From Zunongwangia endophytica (GTDB lineage: Bacteria > Bacteroidota > Bacteroidia > Flavobacteriales > Flavobacteriaceae), in the NCBI RefSeq assembly GCF_030409505.1, contig NZ_JAUFPZ010000002.1:1426001-1490000 (forward strand): a stretch of 64,000 bases of DNA, written 5' to 3'. Position numbers and translations under genes: made by a program. Of this stretch, positions 55,072-63,270 are shown piece by piece. Every line of letters begins with the position of its first letter. Within the stretch, counting starts at the first letter, position 1. The notes under the pieces are model-generated. The model searched no databases, had not been told where the DNA came from, and worked only from the letters and a program-made list of their open reading frames with translations.

Positions 55072-55770
55072 ATGAAAAAAAATATACTATTAGTTGGAGG
55101 TTCAACAGGAATTGGATACGAAATTGCAAAAAAGCTACATGAAAGTAACAATGTATATGTTGCTTCCAGAAATAAGGGAGATTTAGAAGATCTGGACATT
55201 ACACATTTAAAATTCGATGTTTTAGAAGATGATATTTCTACACTCGATTTACCAGATCAAATTGACGGTTTGGTTTATTGCCCCGGAAGCATAAATTTGA
55301 AACCTTTCAAAATGCTCAAACCAAAAGATTTTGAGGAAGAAATGCAATTAAATTTCTTCGGATTAATCAAAGTTGTAAATGCATTGATCCCCAAATTGAA
55401 AGAAGCAGATAAAGCGAGTCTTGTTTTCTTTAGCAAGGTTGCGGTAAAAGTAGGCATGCCATTTCATACTAGTGTGGCTGCGGCGAAAGGAGCTATCGAG
55501 GGATTTGCAAAATCTCTAGCGGCAGAATATGCACCTAACCTAAGAGTGAACGTAATTGCGCCTTCTTTAACCGACACCCCTCTAGCCCAAAAACTATTAA
55601 ATAACGATAAGAAAAAAGAAAAGATGAGCGAAAGACACCCGCTTAAAAGAGTTGGAACTACGAACGATATCGCGAGCATAGCTGCATTTTTATTAAGCGA
55701 TGACAGTAGCTGGATGACTGGACAGATAATTGGAGTTGACGGCGGACTTTCAACGCTAAACATTTCATAA
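55072..55770 (+). CDS. SDR-family protein without catalytic Tyr
   Basis: Short-chain dehydrogenase/reductase fold, 232 residues. NAD(P)-binding GGSTGIGYEI (9-18) and the structural IAPSLTDTP (162-170) are conserved; Ser121 (FFSKVAV) matches the catalytic serine. In the YxxxK motif the sequence reads VAAAK, so Tyr is replaced by Val135 with Lys139 kept. A classical SDR redox reaction is therefore doubtful. The gene is in an operon with an SRPBCC protein (2-base gap) and phr (stop TAA and start ATG share a base at 55770). Confidence 0.82.
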   Translation: MKKNILLVGGSTGIGYEIAKKLHESNNVYVASRNKGDLEDLDITHLKFDVLEDDISTLDLPDQIDGLVYCPGSINLKPFKMLKPKDFEEEMQLNFFGLIKVVNALIPKLKEADKASLVFFSKVAVKVGMPFHTSVAAAKGAIEGFAKSLAAEYAPNLRVNVIAPSLTDTPLAQKLLNNDKKKEKMSERHPLKRVGTTNDIASIAAFLLSDDSSWMTGQIIGVDGGLSTLNIS

Positions 55771-57083
55771 TGGGTAAAGAAAGAGTAAATATATTTTGGT
55801 TTAGAAGAGATTTACGATTGGATGATAATGTAGGATTTTTAGAAGCTTTAAAAAGCGAAAATCCCGTCTTACCTATTTTTATATTTGATTCTGAAATTTT
55901 AGATAGCTTACCAGAAGATGACGCCCGAGTTACTTTTATTTTTGAAACGCTTCAGAAAATGCGAAGTGAACTTCAGGATAATTACAATTCTTCTATAGCC
56001 ATGCTTCATGGAAAACCTTCAGAAATATTTAATCAACTTCTGAAGGATTATGAAATTGAAAAAGTCTTTACGAATCGCGATTACGAGCCCTACGCAAAAG
56101 ATCGAGATGAAGAAATTCAGCAATTATTAGAGGAAAATGAAGTAGATTTTGAAACTTTCAAAGATCAGGTAATTTTTGAAAAGAGTGAGGTGGTAAAAGG
56201 CGATGGCGATCCATATGTAGTCTACACGCCCTATATGAGAACCTGGATGCAGCATTTTAAAGAGATGGATCTTAAAATTCATTACACTAGTCAATATCTG
56301 GACAATTTGATTCAGAATTCAAGATTACCAAATTTAAGTCTGAGTGATATCGGATTCAAAAAATCTTCCCTAAAAGTACCAGATTACGACACTACACCAA
56401 CGCAAATTCAAAAATACGAGGACACCCGAAACATCCCTTCTAAAGAAGGAACCAGTCGCTTAGGCGCTCATCTTCGATTTGGAACTGTAAGCGTAAGAAA
56501 AATGGTAAAAACTGCGAATAATGAAAAAAACAAAACCTTTTTACAGGAATTAGTTTGGCGAGAATTTTTTATGCAGGTGTTATATCACAATCCATCGACA
56601 GTTACCGATGCTTTTAAAAAGAAGTACGATAAAATTAACTGGAGAAATAACGAAGATGAATTTGAAAAATGGAAAGCCGGTAAAACGGGATATCCTTTAG
56701 TTGATGCAGGCATGCGACAACTAAACAAATCGGGGTTTATGCATAATCGTGTTAGAATGCTAGTGGGTAGTTTTCTTTGTAAACACCTTCTTATTGATTG
56801 GCGCTGGGGTGAAGCCTATTTTGCTGAAAAGTTATTGGATTACGAGATGTCGTCTAATGTAGGAAACTGGCAATGGGTTGCAGGAAGTGGTGTAGATGCC
56901 GTTCCTTATTTCAGAATATTTAATCCTACTACGCAAATTGAAAAATTTGATAAAGACAAAAAATATATTAAAGAATGGGTGGAAGAATTTGGAACCGATG
57001 ATTATCCCGAAAAAATGGTTGATCATAAAGAAGCTAGAGAGCGTGCGCTTTCAACTTATAAAGAAGCAGTTAGTAATAGTTAG
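55770..57083 (+). CDS. phr: Deoxyribodipyrimidine photolyase, class I
   Basis: Light-dependent repair enzyme of 437 residues, splitting cyclobutane pyrimidine dimers with FADH-. The N-terminal antenna domain begins WFRRDLRLDDN; the FAD-binding C-terminal part has GYPLVDAGMRQLNKSGFMHN, DWRWGEAYFA and NVGNWQWVAGSGVDAVPYFR, including the tryptophans of the electron-transfer chain. Class I CPD photolyase is likely; a (6-4) photolyase or cryptochrome is less likely. Its last codons lie in a 7-base periodic repeat (57069-57103), so the C-terminus VSNS may be recent. Confidence 0.9.
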   Translation: MGKERVNIFWFRRDLRLDDNVGFLEALKSENPVLPIFIFDSEILDSLPEDDARVTFIFETLQKMRSELQDNYNSSIAMLHGKPSEIFNQLLKDYEIEKVFTNRDYEPYAKDRDEEIQQLLEENEVDFETFKDQVIFEKSEVVKGDGDPYVVYTPYMRTWMQHFKEMDLKIHYTSQYLDNLIQNSRLPNLSLSDIGFKKSSLKVPDYDTTPTQIQKYEDTRNIPSKEGTSRLGAHLRFGTVSVRKMVKTANNEKNKTFLQELVWREFFMQVLYHNPSTVTDAFKKKYDKINWRNNEDEFEKWKAGKTGYPLVDAGMRQLNKSGFMHNRVRMLVGSFLCKHLLIDWRWGEAYFAEKLLDYEMSSNVGNWQWVAGSGVDAVPYFRIFNPTTQIEKFDKDKKYIKEWVEEFGTDDYPEKMVDHKEARERALSTYKEAVSNS

Positions 57084-57103
57084 TTGTTAGTTGTTAGTTA
57101 GAA
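57069..57103. repeat. Seven-base periodic repeat, GTTAGTT type
   Basis: Five in-phase units (GTTAGTA, ATAGTTA, GTTGTTA, GTTGTTA, GTTAGAA) that begin inside the last five codons of phr and run into the spacer. It shares the 7-base period, not the word, with the patches at 26235 and 62766. Confidence 0.6.
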
Positions 57104-57121
57104 TTCAATAATTGCTAAATT

Positions 57122-57156
57122 AAAAGGGCAACTTTTATAAAAGTTGCCCTTTTTTA
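57122..57156. terminator. Bidirectional terminator
   Basis: Stem AAAAGGGCAACTTTT / AAAAGTTGCCCTTTT with a short loop; closes phr and convergent kdsB. Confidence 0.9.
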
Positions 57157-57204
57157 TTGATTCCTTCAACTAAATAATTTTCTATGAAAGAAACATCTTT
57201 TTTA

Positions 57205-57960
57205 CTAGAGATTTTCATTCTTTAAATAATCTCTGGCTCGGTCTAAATCTTCAGGAGTATCTATACCTATTGTCTGCATTTCGGTTTCCACCATTTTTAT
57301 ATTCTTACCGTACTCTAAGTAGCGAATACACTCTATTTTTTCAGCATTTTCTAACTGTAACATCGGTAAATTATAGAAATCTAATAAAGCCTGTTTTCGA
57401 AAAGCATAAATACCGATATGCTTAAAGTACATTACTTTTGCTTCCGTATTTCTAGGATAAGGAATTGGAAATCTTGAAAAATACAATGCATATCCGTTAT
57501 GATCGGTAATAACTTTCACATTGTTAGGATTCGTAATATCATCGCTATTTTCTAATCCAACCTTTAGAGATGCCAGATCTATACTTGCCGCATCATCATC
57601 AGCAAAAACATTCAGAAGGCGTATTAAACTATCTTTATCTATAAAAGGTTCATCTCCCTGTACATTTACAACAATGTCCACGTCTATATCATGAACAGCT
57701 TCGGCTAAACGATCACTACCACAATCATGCTCTTCTTTGCTTTTAATTACTTTCCCACCAAAAGCTGTCGCTGTTTCGAAAATCTTATCACTATCGGTAA
57801 CAATATAAACATCGTCAAAAAGCCCTGTTTTCTTAGCAGCTTCGTATGTTCTTTGGATCACCGGCTTTCCGTTTAGATCTTCCATTAATTTCCCCGGAAA
57901 TCTTGAAGCATCATAACGTGCCGGAATCATGGCGATTATCTTAAGTCTTTCTTTCATCAA
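57205..57960 (-). CDS. kdsB: CMP-KDO synthetase KdsB
   Basis: 3-deoxy-manno-octulosonate cytidylyltransferase, which activates KDO with CTP for lipopolysaccharide core assembly. The 251-residue protein has the nucleotide-binding opening [20 protein letters not shown] (12-31), the [11 protein letters not shown] segment near 79-89 and [12 protein letters not shown] (97-108). A KdsC-like phosphatase lies at 44605, and lipid A genes at the window's start; together they cover parts of KDO-lipid A synthesis. The ATG pair at the start (MMKER) leaves a 1-residue ambiguity. Confidence 0.95.
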   Translation of the reverse strand: MMKERLKIIAMIPARYDASRFPGKLMEDLNGKPVIQRTYEAAKKTGLFDDVYIVTDSDKIFETATAFGGKVIKSKEEHDCGSDRLAEAVHDIDVDIVVNVQGDEPFIDKDSLIRLLNVFADDDAASIDLASLKVGLENSDDITNPNNVKVITDHNGYALYFSRFPIPYPRNTEAKVMYFKHIGIYAFRKQALLDFYNLPMLQLENAEKIECIRYLEYGKNIKMVETEMQTIGIDTPEDLDRARDYLKNENL

Positions 57961-58021
57961 AAATTTTGATTATTTTTTATAAAATTAAGGTTTTAATTGA
58001 GCTGCAGCTGTTTAAATTTCG

Positions 58022-59461
58022 TTAATCCTGCTCTACAAAAAAATCATCTTTAAAACCTATTAAATATAGTTTATCTGTTGCACGCGTTACTGCAGTGTAC
58101 AACCATCGCAAATACTCTTTCCCTACTCCATTTGGTAGATAAGGCTGTTCTATAAAAACGGTATTCCATTGCCCACCCTGACTTTTGTGACAGGTAATAG
58201 CGTAAGAAAATTTGATCTGCAGCGCATTGAAATATTTATTGTTTTTTACCTTCAGAAACTTCTTATATTTAGAGGTTTCATCTTCATAATCCTTCATCAC
58301 CTCTTGGTAAAGTTGATTCGATTCTTCGTAAGTAAGTGAAGGTGTATTACTGGTTAATGTATCTAACATTACAACGGTTTCAAAAGGTCTCATTTTAGGA
58401 TAATCAACCATTTGCACGGATACTTCAGCAAAACGAAATCCATAAAGCTCTTTGATTGCAAAAATCTCTAAAACTTTTACAATATCACCATTAGCGATAA
58501 ATCCTGCTTCTGAAGTTGGTTTTACCCAGAAGTAATTATTCTTAACAACCATCAAATAATCACCCGCTGAAATTTCCTCTTCCTGAAACATAATTCGGGA
58601 TCTAATTTGCTGATTATATAGATTCGCTCGTTTATTAGATCGAACAATGATGCTACATTCCTCATTACCTAAAGTATGATAAGCATCCTGAATGGCTTCC
58701 ATAATTTCGTAACCATCTACCAGGCGTATTACATCTGCCTTAGGACCTAATTCAAATTTGAAACTTTCGTAAAATTCTTCCCGTATCGCTTCTCTAATGA
58801 GTGTTGCATTATGGAGAATATCGCTTTCTTCGCTTTGGCGTACGACCTCATCCAACTCGATATGTCCTACATCTTTAAAAAATCCGGTGCGCAGCTGATC
58901 CTGATCTAAAGCCGGACTCATTTCCATCTTTACTGGCGGTAACTGCGCGGTATCTCCAATAAAAACAATCTGACAATTTTGACCACTATAAACATATTCC
59001 ATAAGGTCGTCTAGCAAAGAACCATTATCAAAATTTTTAGAATCTCCCGGCTGGTCTGCAATCATGGAAGCTTCATCTACAATGAAAATCGTATTTTTAT
59101 GCTTGTTAGGTTGCAAAACAAACTGAACTCCACTTCCACCCGTTTTCTTAGGAAAATAAATCTTCTTGTGAATAGTAAAAGCTTCTCGTTTCGAATAATT
59201 GGCTATTACCTTCGCTGCGCGTCCTGTTGGTGCCATCAAGACACCTGATTTCTTTATTTTCCACAGATTTTTAACAAAAGAACTAATAATCGTGGTCTTT
59301 CCAGTTCCTGCAAATCCTTTTAATAAAAAAAGATCTTCATTAGTTCCATCTACAGCAAATTTAGAAAGTTGCTGTAACGCAATATCCTGTTTTGCACGCG
59401 GTTGAAATCCTAAATCATTAATTAAAATTTTGTAGAATGCTGAAACATTCGGTTTTTCCAT
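58022..59461 (-). CDS. AAA/SF1B helicase, Dda/RecD-like
   Basis: A 479-residue ATPase with Walker A GFAGTGKTTIIS (49-60), Walker B IFIVDEASMIAD near 124-135, and a C-terminal UvrD_C_2-type motif FSYAITCHKSQGGQWNTVFIE near 425-445 and LYTAVTRATDKLYLIG. This matches superfamily 1B helicases like T4 Dda and RecD2 fragments, but without the N-terminal extension of RecD. Likely a DNA helicase in repair or replication restart; no RecBC partner is close by. A TATCTTTG box (59488-59481 minus) predicts a 14-base leader. Confidence 0.82.
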   Translation of the reverse strand: MEKPNVSAFYKILINDLGFQPRAKQDIALQQLSKFAVDGTNEDLFLLKGFAGTGKTTIISSFVKNLWKIKKSGVLMAPTGRAAKVIANYSKREAFTIHKKIYFPKKTGGSGVQFVLQPNKHKNTIFIVDEASMIADQPGDSKNFDNGSLLDDLMEYVYSGQNCQIVFIGDTAQLPPVKMEMSPALDQDQLRTGFFKDVGHIELDEVVRQSEESDILHNATLIREAIREEFYESFKFELGPKADVIRLVDGYEIMEAIQDAYHTLGNEECSIIVRSNKRANLYNQQIRSRIMFQEEEISAGDYLMVVKNNYFWVKPTSEAGFIANGDIVKVLEIFAIKELYGFRFAEVSVQMVDYPKMRPFETVVMLDTLTSNTPSLTYEESNQLYQEVMKDYEDETSKYKKFLKVKNNKYFNALQIKFSYAITCHKSQGGQWNTVFIEQPYLPNGVGKEYLRWLYTAVTRATDKLYLIGFKDDFFVEQD

Positions 59462-59534
59462 AGCTGAATCTTCAAAAAACCAAAGATAATCATGGATTTT
59501 TAGGCAAGAAACTTTTACGAATAAAAAAAAATTG

Positions 59535-59542
59535 TAGATTTG
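59535..59542 (+). promoter_or_regulatory. -7 box that decides the start of the 216-residue protein gene
   Basis: TAGATTTG. Its TTG is the possible start codon at 59540, but transcription from about 59548 would exclude it and leave a 34-base leader to ATG 59582. Confidence 0.5.
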
Positions 59543-59581
59543 TCGTATAACTCTAATAACTTAAACAAATTTCTTAAAAGC

Positions 59582-60232
59582 ATGAGACTTGTAATTCAAT
59601 TACTATTATGGGCGGTTATAGCTTTTCTGGCATGGTTAACTTTCGATGCTGTGTACCGACCAATTCAATTCAACAAGGTTAAAGAACAACGTTACCCTAA
59701 AGTAATTGAACACCTTAAAGACATAAGATCTGCTGAGCTTGCTCATAAAGAAATCGTTGGTGGTTTCGAAGATGATTTCAACAATTTAGTTCAGTTTATT
59801 GATACTGCTGAATTTGCTATTACTCAACGTAGAGATACTACAGTTTTAGATGAAGAATATAAAGCTGCTTATGGTGTAGATGAATATATCGAGAAAGTAC
59901 TTATTGATACTTTAGGTTTCGTACCTGTAAAAGACTCTTTATATAAAGGAAGTCGTGATCGTTACACTAAAATGATCAATATTCCAATTGAAGGTGCTGA
60001 TGGTAAAATTGAATTAGAGGCAGGATCGATTACAAAAGGGGGTAACAAAATACCTGTTTTTGAAGCGAGAGTTGCTAAAAGTGTTATTCTTTTCGATCAG
60101 GATAAGCAATTAATCCTTCAGGAAAATGAAGCACAATCTGTAGAAGAAGTAAATGGCCGTTATATCAAGGTAGGTTCTATGGAAGAAGTTAGTACTACCG
60201 GAAACTGGCCACAAACATATGGTGACCAATAA
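59582..60232 (+). CDS. Membrane-anchored conserved-looking protein of unknown function
   Basis: A 216-residue protein from ATG 59582: one N-terminal helix (about 3-22, VIQLLLWAVIAFLAWLTFD), then a soluble domain that is largely hydrophilic with KVKEQRYPKVIEHLKDIRSAELAHKEI split by a helix break and a beta-rich second half (IPIEGADGKIELEAGSIT). I do not recognise a domain. It shares 14 bases with the DUF3822 gene and is followed by rsmD. TTG at 59540 is rejected because it lies within the promoter box. Confidence 0.7.
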   Translation: MRLVIQLLLWAVIAFLAWLTFDAVYRPIQFNKVKEQRYPKVIEHLKDIRSAELAHKEIVGGFEDDFNNLVQFIDTAEFAITQRRDTTVLDEEYKAAYGVDEYIEKVLIDTLGFVPVKDSLYKGSRDRYTKMINIPIEGADGKIELEAGSITKGGNKIPVFEARVAKSVILFDQDKQLILQENEAQSVEEVNGRYIKVGSMEEVSTTGNWPQTYGDQ

Positions 60233-61031
60233 TCAACAAAATACTTTATTAAAACTGTCCATTCAGGTTAGCCTGAATGGACTTTCTTTTTGTATCCTAA
60301 ATACAAATACGAATACCATTGTTTATTATCACAAACGAATCTTCGATAAGGAAGTGGATCCTGTAAATCTTCTTCAGAAAATAGAAGAAGAATACAATAC
60401 ACAGCCACAGCTTAAAACTCCTGTTTCCGAGGTGAAATTATGCTTTTGCAACACCTTATTTACTTTGGTGCCTAAAAAATGGTTTCAGGAAAATGCAGCT
60501 GCTTCATACCTAAAATTCAACACCAAAATTCTTAAAACCGATTTTGTAGCAGTAGACGAAATTGAGAGCAAGCAGATTGTAAATATCTATATCCCTTATA
60601 CCAATATTCTAAACTACTTTTTCGAAAAGTACGGGGAGTTTGAATATTCACACCACCTCTCTATCCTACTCGATAAATTCCTTTCTTTCGAAGATCATAA
60701 AGGCATAAAAGTTTACGCTCATAATCGCAATAAACAGCTTGATTTATTTGCAGTTGAAGATGGGGTTTTATTATTATGCAATAGTTTCAATTATACGAGC
60801 AAAGAAGATTATTTGTATTATCTTCTTTTTGTAGCAGAGCAACTAAACTTAGACCCTAAAAAATTCAGTTTGAATTTGAGTGGAGAAATCCACAAAGAGG
60901 ACGAAATTTACAAATTACTTCAGGATTACATTCAGCATATACAATTTTTATCTTCAGAAATAACATACGAAATAGAAGAAGGCTGGAATATCAACAAATC
61001 TGAAGAATACATACTTTTAAATACACTTTAA
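60219..61031 (+). CDS. DUF3822 protein
   Basis: A 270-residue protein of the DUF3822 family, for which an actin-like ATPase (ASKHA) fold is suspected in Bacteroidota. Visible features are SLNGLSFCILNTNTNTIVYY near the start and later VYAHNRNKQLDLFAVEDGVL. Function unknown. Its start overlaps the upstream gene by 14 bases and its stop is directly followed by the rsmD start, so the three genes are translationally linked. Confidence 0.8.
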   Translation: MVTNNQQNTLLKLSIQVSLNGLSFCILNTNTNTIVYYHKRIFDKEVDPVNLLQKIEEEYNTQPQLKTPVSEVKLCFCNTLFTLVPKKWFQENAAASYLKFNTKILKTDFVAVDEIESKQIVNIYIPYTNILNYFFEKYGEFEYSHHLSILLDKFLSFEDHKGIKVYAHNRNKQLDLFAVEDGVLLLCNSFNYTSKEDYLYYLLFVAEQLNLDPKKFSLNLSGEIHKEDEIYKLLQDYIQHIQFLSSEITYEIEEGWNINKSEEYILLNTL

Positions 61032-61589
61032 ATGCGCATCATTTCAGGAAGTACTAAAGGAAGAAGAATTATAGCGCCAAAGAAATTGCCGGTACGTCCC
61101 ACAACAGATATGGCAAAAGAGGGATTATTTAATATCCTGAACAATCATTATCACTTTAGTGCTTTGCGCGTGCTGGATCTATTTTCTGGGACTGGTAACA
61201 TATCTTACGAATTTGCTTCAAGAGGTGCCGAACAAATTACGGCTATAGATGGTAATTTTGAATGTGTTAAATTCATAAAGAAAACAGCTACCGAATTAAA
61301 TTATCCAATCACTGCTATTAAAAGTGATGCTTTTAAGTATTTAGAAAGAGTTCCTGTGACCGCCGATGTAATATTTGCCGATCCTCCTTATAATTTTACT
61401 ACGGAAGATTTTTTAAAAATTGCCGAACTAGTTTTTGAAAAAGAACTACTTACCGAAGGCGGAATGCTAATCATTGAATCGAGTAAACATACCGATTTAT
61501 CAACTGGCCCAAATTTTGTAGAGAAAAGAGGATATGGTGGCTCTGTATTTTCATTTTTTCAACTATCTGGTGAAGAGGAATCGAAGTAA
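61032..61589 (+). CDS. rsmD: 16S rRNA m2G966 methyltransferase RsmD
   Basis: SAM-dependent methyltransferase of 185 residues that methylates the N2 of G966 of 16S rRNA. SAM motif VLDLFSGTGNISYEFASRG (about 45-63), the amino-methylase motif ADPPYN (115-120), and the opening RIISGSTKGRRI are all present. The ATG at 61032 follows the DUF3822 stop directly. Its 3' end overlaps the GH16 gene by 20-56 bases. Confidence 0.93.
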   Translation: MRIISGSTKGRRIIAPKKLPVRPTTDMAKEGLFNILNNHYHFSALRVLDLFSGTGNISYEFASRGAEQITAIDGNFECVKFIKKTATELNYPITAIKSDAFKYLERVPVTADVIFADPPYNFTTEDFLKIAELVFEKELLTEGGMLIIESSKHTDLSTGPNFVEKRGYGGSVFSFFQLSGEEESK

Positions 61590-62421
61590 GATATCCTATA
61601 TTTCACACTATTTATTTATAATCTTAGCTTTCTTGTCTATGAGTATAAACGCTCAGGAATACGAATTGATTTGGAGTGACGAATTTAATTATCGCGGAAA
61701 ACCCGATAAGAATAAATGGTCACATGAAATTGGGTTTATTCGTAATCTTGAGGAGCAATACTATACCAAAAGAAAAAAGAACGCTGTTGTTAAGAATGAT
61801 GTTTTAAAAATAATTGCCAGAAAAGAAGAACATCGAAATCGTAATTACGATCCAGATATTCAGAATTATCGTTACAACACTCCAAAAGCGAATTACACTT
61901 CAGCTAGTTTACATACGCACCAAAAATTTGAGCTAAACTTCGGTAAAATTGAAGTTCGTGCTAAACTTCCGCAGGGAAAAGGTGTTTGGCCGGCAATTTG
62001 GATGCTCGGATCGAACTTTTACGATGTCGAATGGCCTTATAGTGGCGAAATTGATATTCTAGAATTTGTCGGCAAAGATCCAAATACGATTCATGCTACA
62101 GTACATTATCCTAAAGGAGAAAGTGCCGAAATTAAAAGCGAAGGAAGTGAATTAAAGCTTAAGACATCGCCTTCGGAAGAATTTCATCTCTACGGAATGA
62201 ATTGGGATTCAGAAAAAATAGAATTTTCTTTTGATGATCATATCTATTATACTTTTAATATTGATGAAGCGAATACTGAAAACAACCCATTTAGAAAGCC
62301 ATTTTTCTTGATTATAAATCTGGCACTTGGCGGAAACTGGGCAGGAGAGATTGACGATGAAATTTTCCCTCAGGAATATCTTATAGATTATGTGAAGGTA
62401 TATAAAAAAGCAGGTCTGTAA
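61534..62421 (+). CDS. GH16 family glucanase (laminarinase-like)
   Basis: Exported glycoside hydrolase family 16 enzyme, hydrolysing beta-1,3 or mixed beta-glucans. The catalytic motif GEIDILEFVG has Glu172, Asp174 and Glu177 in the numbering from ATG 61534. GTG at 61570 would give a more typical signal peptide (basic KRNRSK followed by ISHYLFIILAFLSMSINA), so the true start may be there; the longer ATG is listed because it cannot be excluded. The C-terminus VKVYKKAGL is the family's last strand plus three residues; the last codons and the stop lie in the antisense 3' end of rnpB. No sorting domain is seen. Confidence 0.85.
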   Translation: MVALYFHFFNYLVKRNRSKISYISHYLFIILAFLSMSINAQEYELIWSDEFNYRGKPDKNKWSHEIGFIRNLEEQYYTKRKKNAVVKNDVLKIIARKEEHRNRNYDPDIQNYRYNTPKANYTSASLHTHQKFELNFGKIEVRAKLPQGKGVWPAIWMLGSNFYDVEWPYSGEIDILEFVGKDPNTIHATVHYPKGESAEIKSEGSELKLKTSPSEEFHLYGMNWDSEKIEFSFDDHIYYTFNIDEANTENNPFRKPFFLIINLALGGNWAGEIDDEIFPQEYLIDYVKVYKKAGL

Positions 62422-62723
62422 GCCGGATTCTGTTCACCCTGAAGTACATCAGGATGCCCTTGTCATTTATCTACGAACTTTGTTACCAAAGACCTTTAGC
62501 TGCCTACCCTCCAACGACAAACGAGCAATTTGATAATGTTGGTTTACATGGCATTGCACCGCATAGAGTTTACCTGGTTTCACTACAGCATTACCTGTAC
62601 ATTCTTTCTGCTGCACTTGTCCTGGCCTCACGACCGGTGGGCGTTACCCACTATGCTGCTCTATGGTGTCCGGACTTTCCTCTAAGCCGCAAATATGAGC
62701 TTAGCGATAGGGCCGACCTGCTT
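62407..62723 (-). ncRNA. rnpB: RNase P RNA
   Basis: Catalytic RNA of ribonuclease P, which trims tRNA 5' ends. Read on the minus strand it contains the conserved GAGGAAAGTCCGGACACCAT (CR I), the GTAACGCCCACC and AGTGCAGCAGA parts, GGTAAACTC and the 3' AGAATCCGGCTTACAGACC. P1 is AAGCAGGTC paired with GACCTGCTT, which define the ends, and a T tract follows as terminator. Length about 317 bases. A TAnnTTTG box (62729-62736) lies so that transcription begins at the first base of P1. A 101-residue open frame on the other strand is an artefact. Confidence 0.95.
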
Positions 62724-62728
62724 GGCTG

Positions 62729-62736
62729 CAAATGTA
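62729..62736 (-). promoter_or_regulatory. -7 promoter box of rnpB
   Basis: Minus-strand TACATTTG; the last G is followed by five bases and then the A that opens P1 at 62723. It calibrates the box-to-start distance (six bases) for the other promoters of the window. A clear TTTG -33 element is lacking. Confidence 0.6.
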
Positions 62737-62765
62737 TTCAAATTAAGTTGAAAGTTTAGAGAAAA

Positions 62766-62842
62766 GTTTACAGTTTACGATAGACGATTTACAGAAAAGA
62801 TTTTAAGCTTTTAGCTATCAGCAGTCAGCTTTGCAGCTTTAA
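62766..62842. repeat. Seven-base periodic repeat, first copy
   Basis: Eleven in-phase units, starting GTTTACA, GTTTACG, ATAGACG, ATTTACA and drifting to CTATCAG, CAGTCAG, CTTTGCA, GCTTTAA. Two more units precede it after a 5-base shift. Confidence 0.6.
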
Positions 62843-62961
62843 AAAATGTATTCAAAAAATCAATAATCTTAGTCGAAAGTCTAGAAAATCGTCTTAAAAT
62901 TACCACTTTACGCATTATCTATTTTCAAATAAACAAATTGATACATTTTCATATTATAATT

Positions 62962-63031
62962 CAGCAGTCAGCAAAACTTTCAGTTTACGGTTTAGATAAA
63001 AGATTTAATCTTTTATCTATCAGCAGTCAGC
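62962..63031. repeat. Seven-base periodic repeat, second copy
   Basis: Ten in-phase units including CAGCAGT, GTTTACG, GTTTAGA, TAAAAGA, TTTAATC, TTTTATC, TATCAGC, AGTCAGC, resembling the first copy about 200 bases away; probably a duplicated and decayed block. Confidence 0.6.
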
Positions 63032-63245
63032 TTAAAAAAACAGTCCAAAAATCAATAATCTTAGCCTTTAGTTTAGAAGATAATCTTCAAATCAAGGTAT
63101 CAACAAATTAATATATTTTCAAATTAGCACATTTTTGATATTTATAACTCAGCATAAAGCACATTCACTTTCATTCGATCTTCATAAAATTGATGATTTG
63201 TTTATAAATACTACTTCAGATTTTAGAAGTTAAGCAGGTGATTTT

Positions 63246-63253
63246 TATATTTG
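63246..63253 (+). promoter_or_regulatory. -7 promoter box of dnaX
   Basis: TATATTTG, predicted start near 63259 and 12-base leader before ATG 63271. Confidence 0.5.
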
Positions 63254-63270
63254 CCTTTCAAACTTGTTAG

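Larger units (their letters stand above)
62726..63270. other. Noncoding spacer with 7-base periodic repeats and a decayed duplication
   Basis: A 545-base stretch between rnpB and dnaX without a convincing open frame, in the window's only gap above 300 bases. It holds the rnpB promoter, two 7-base periodic patches (62766-62842 and 62962-63031), an imperfect direct duplication (TATCAGCAGTCAGCTT words at about 62817 and 63019, and AAAATCAATAATCTTAG at 62856 and 63048, both about 195-200 bases apart) and the dnaX promoter box near 63246. Confidence 0.6.

Noticed and set aside
62454..62759. A 101-residue plus-strand open frame.
   Set aside because: It is antisense to the RNase P RNA, whose conserved helices fully explain the sequence, and it lacks start signals.
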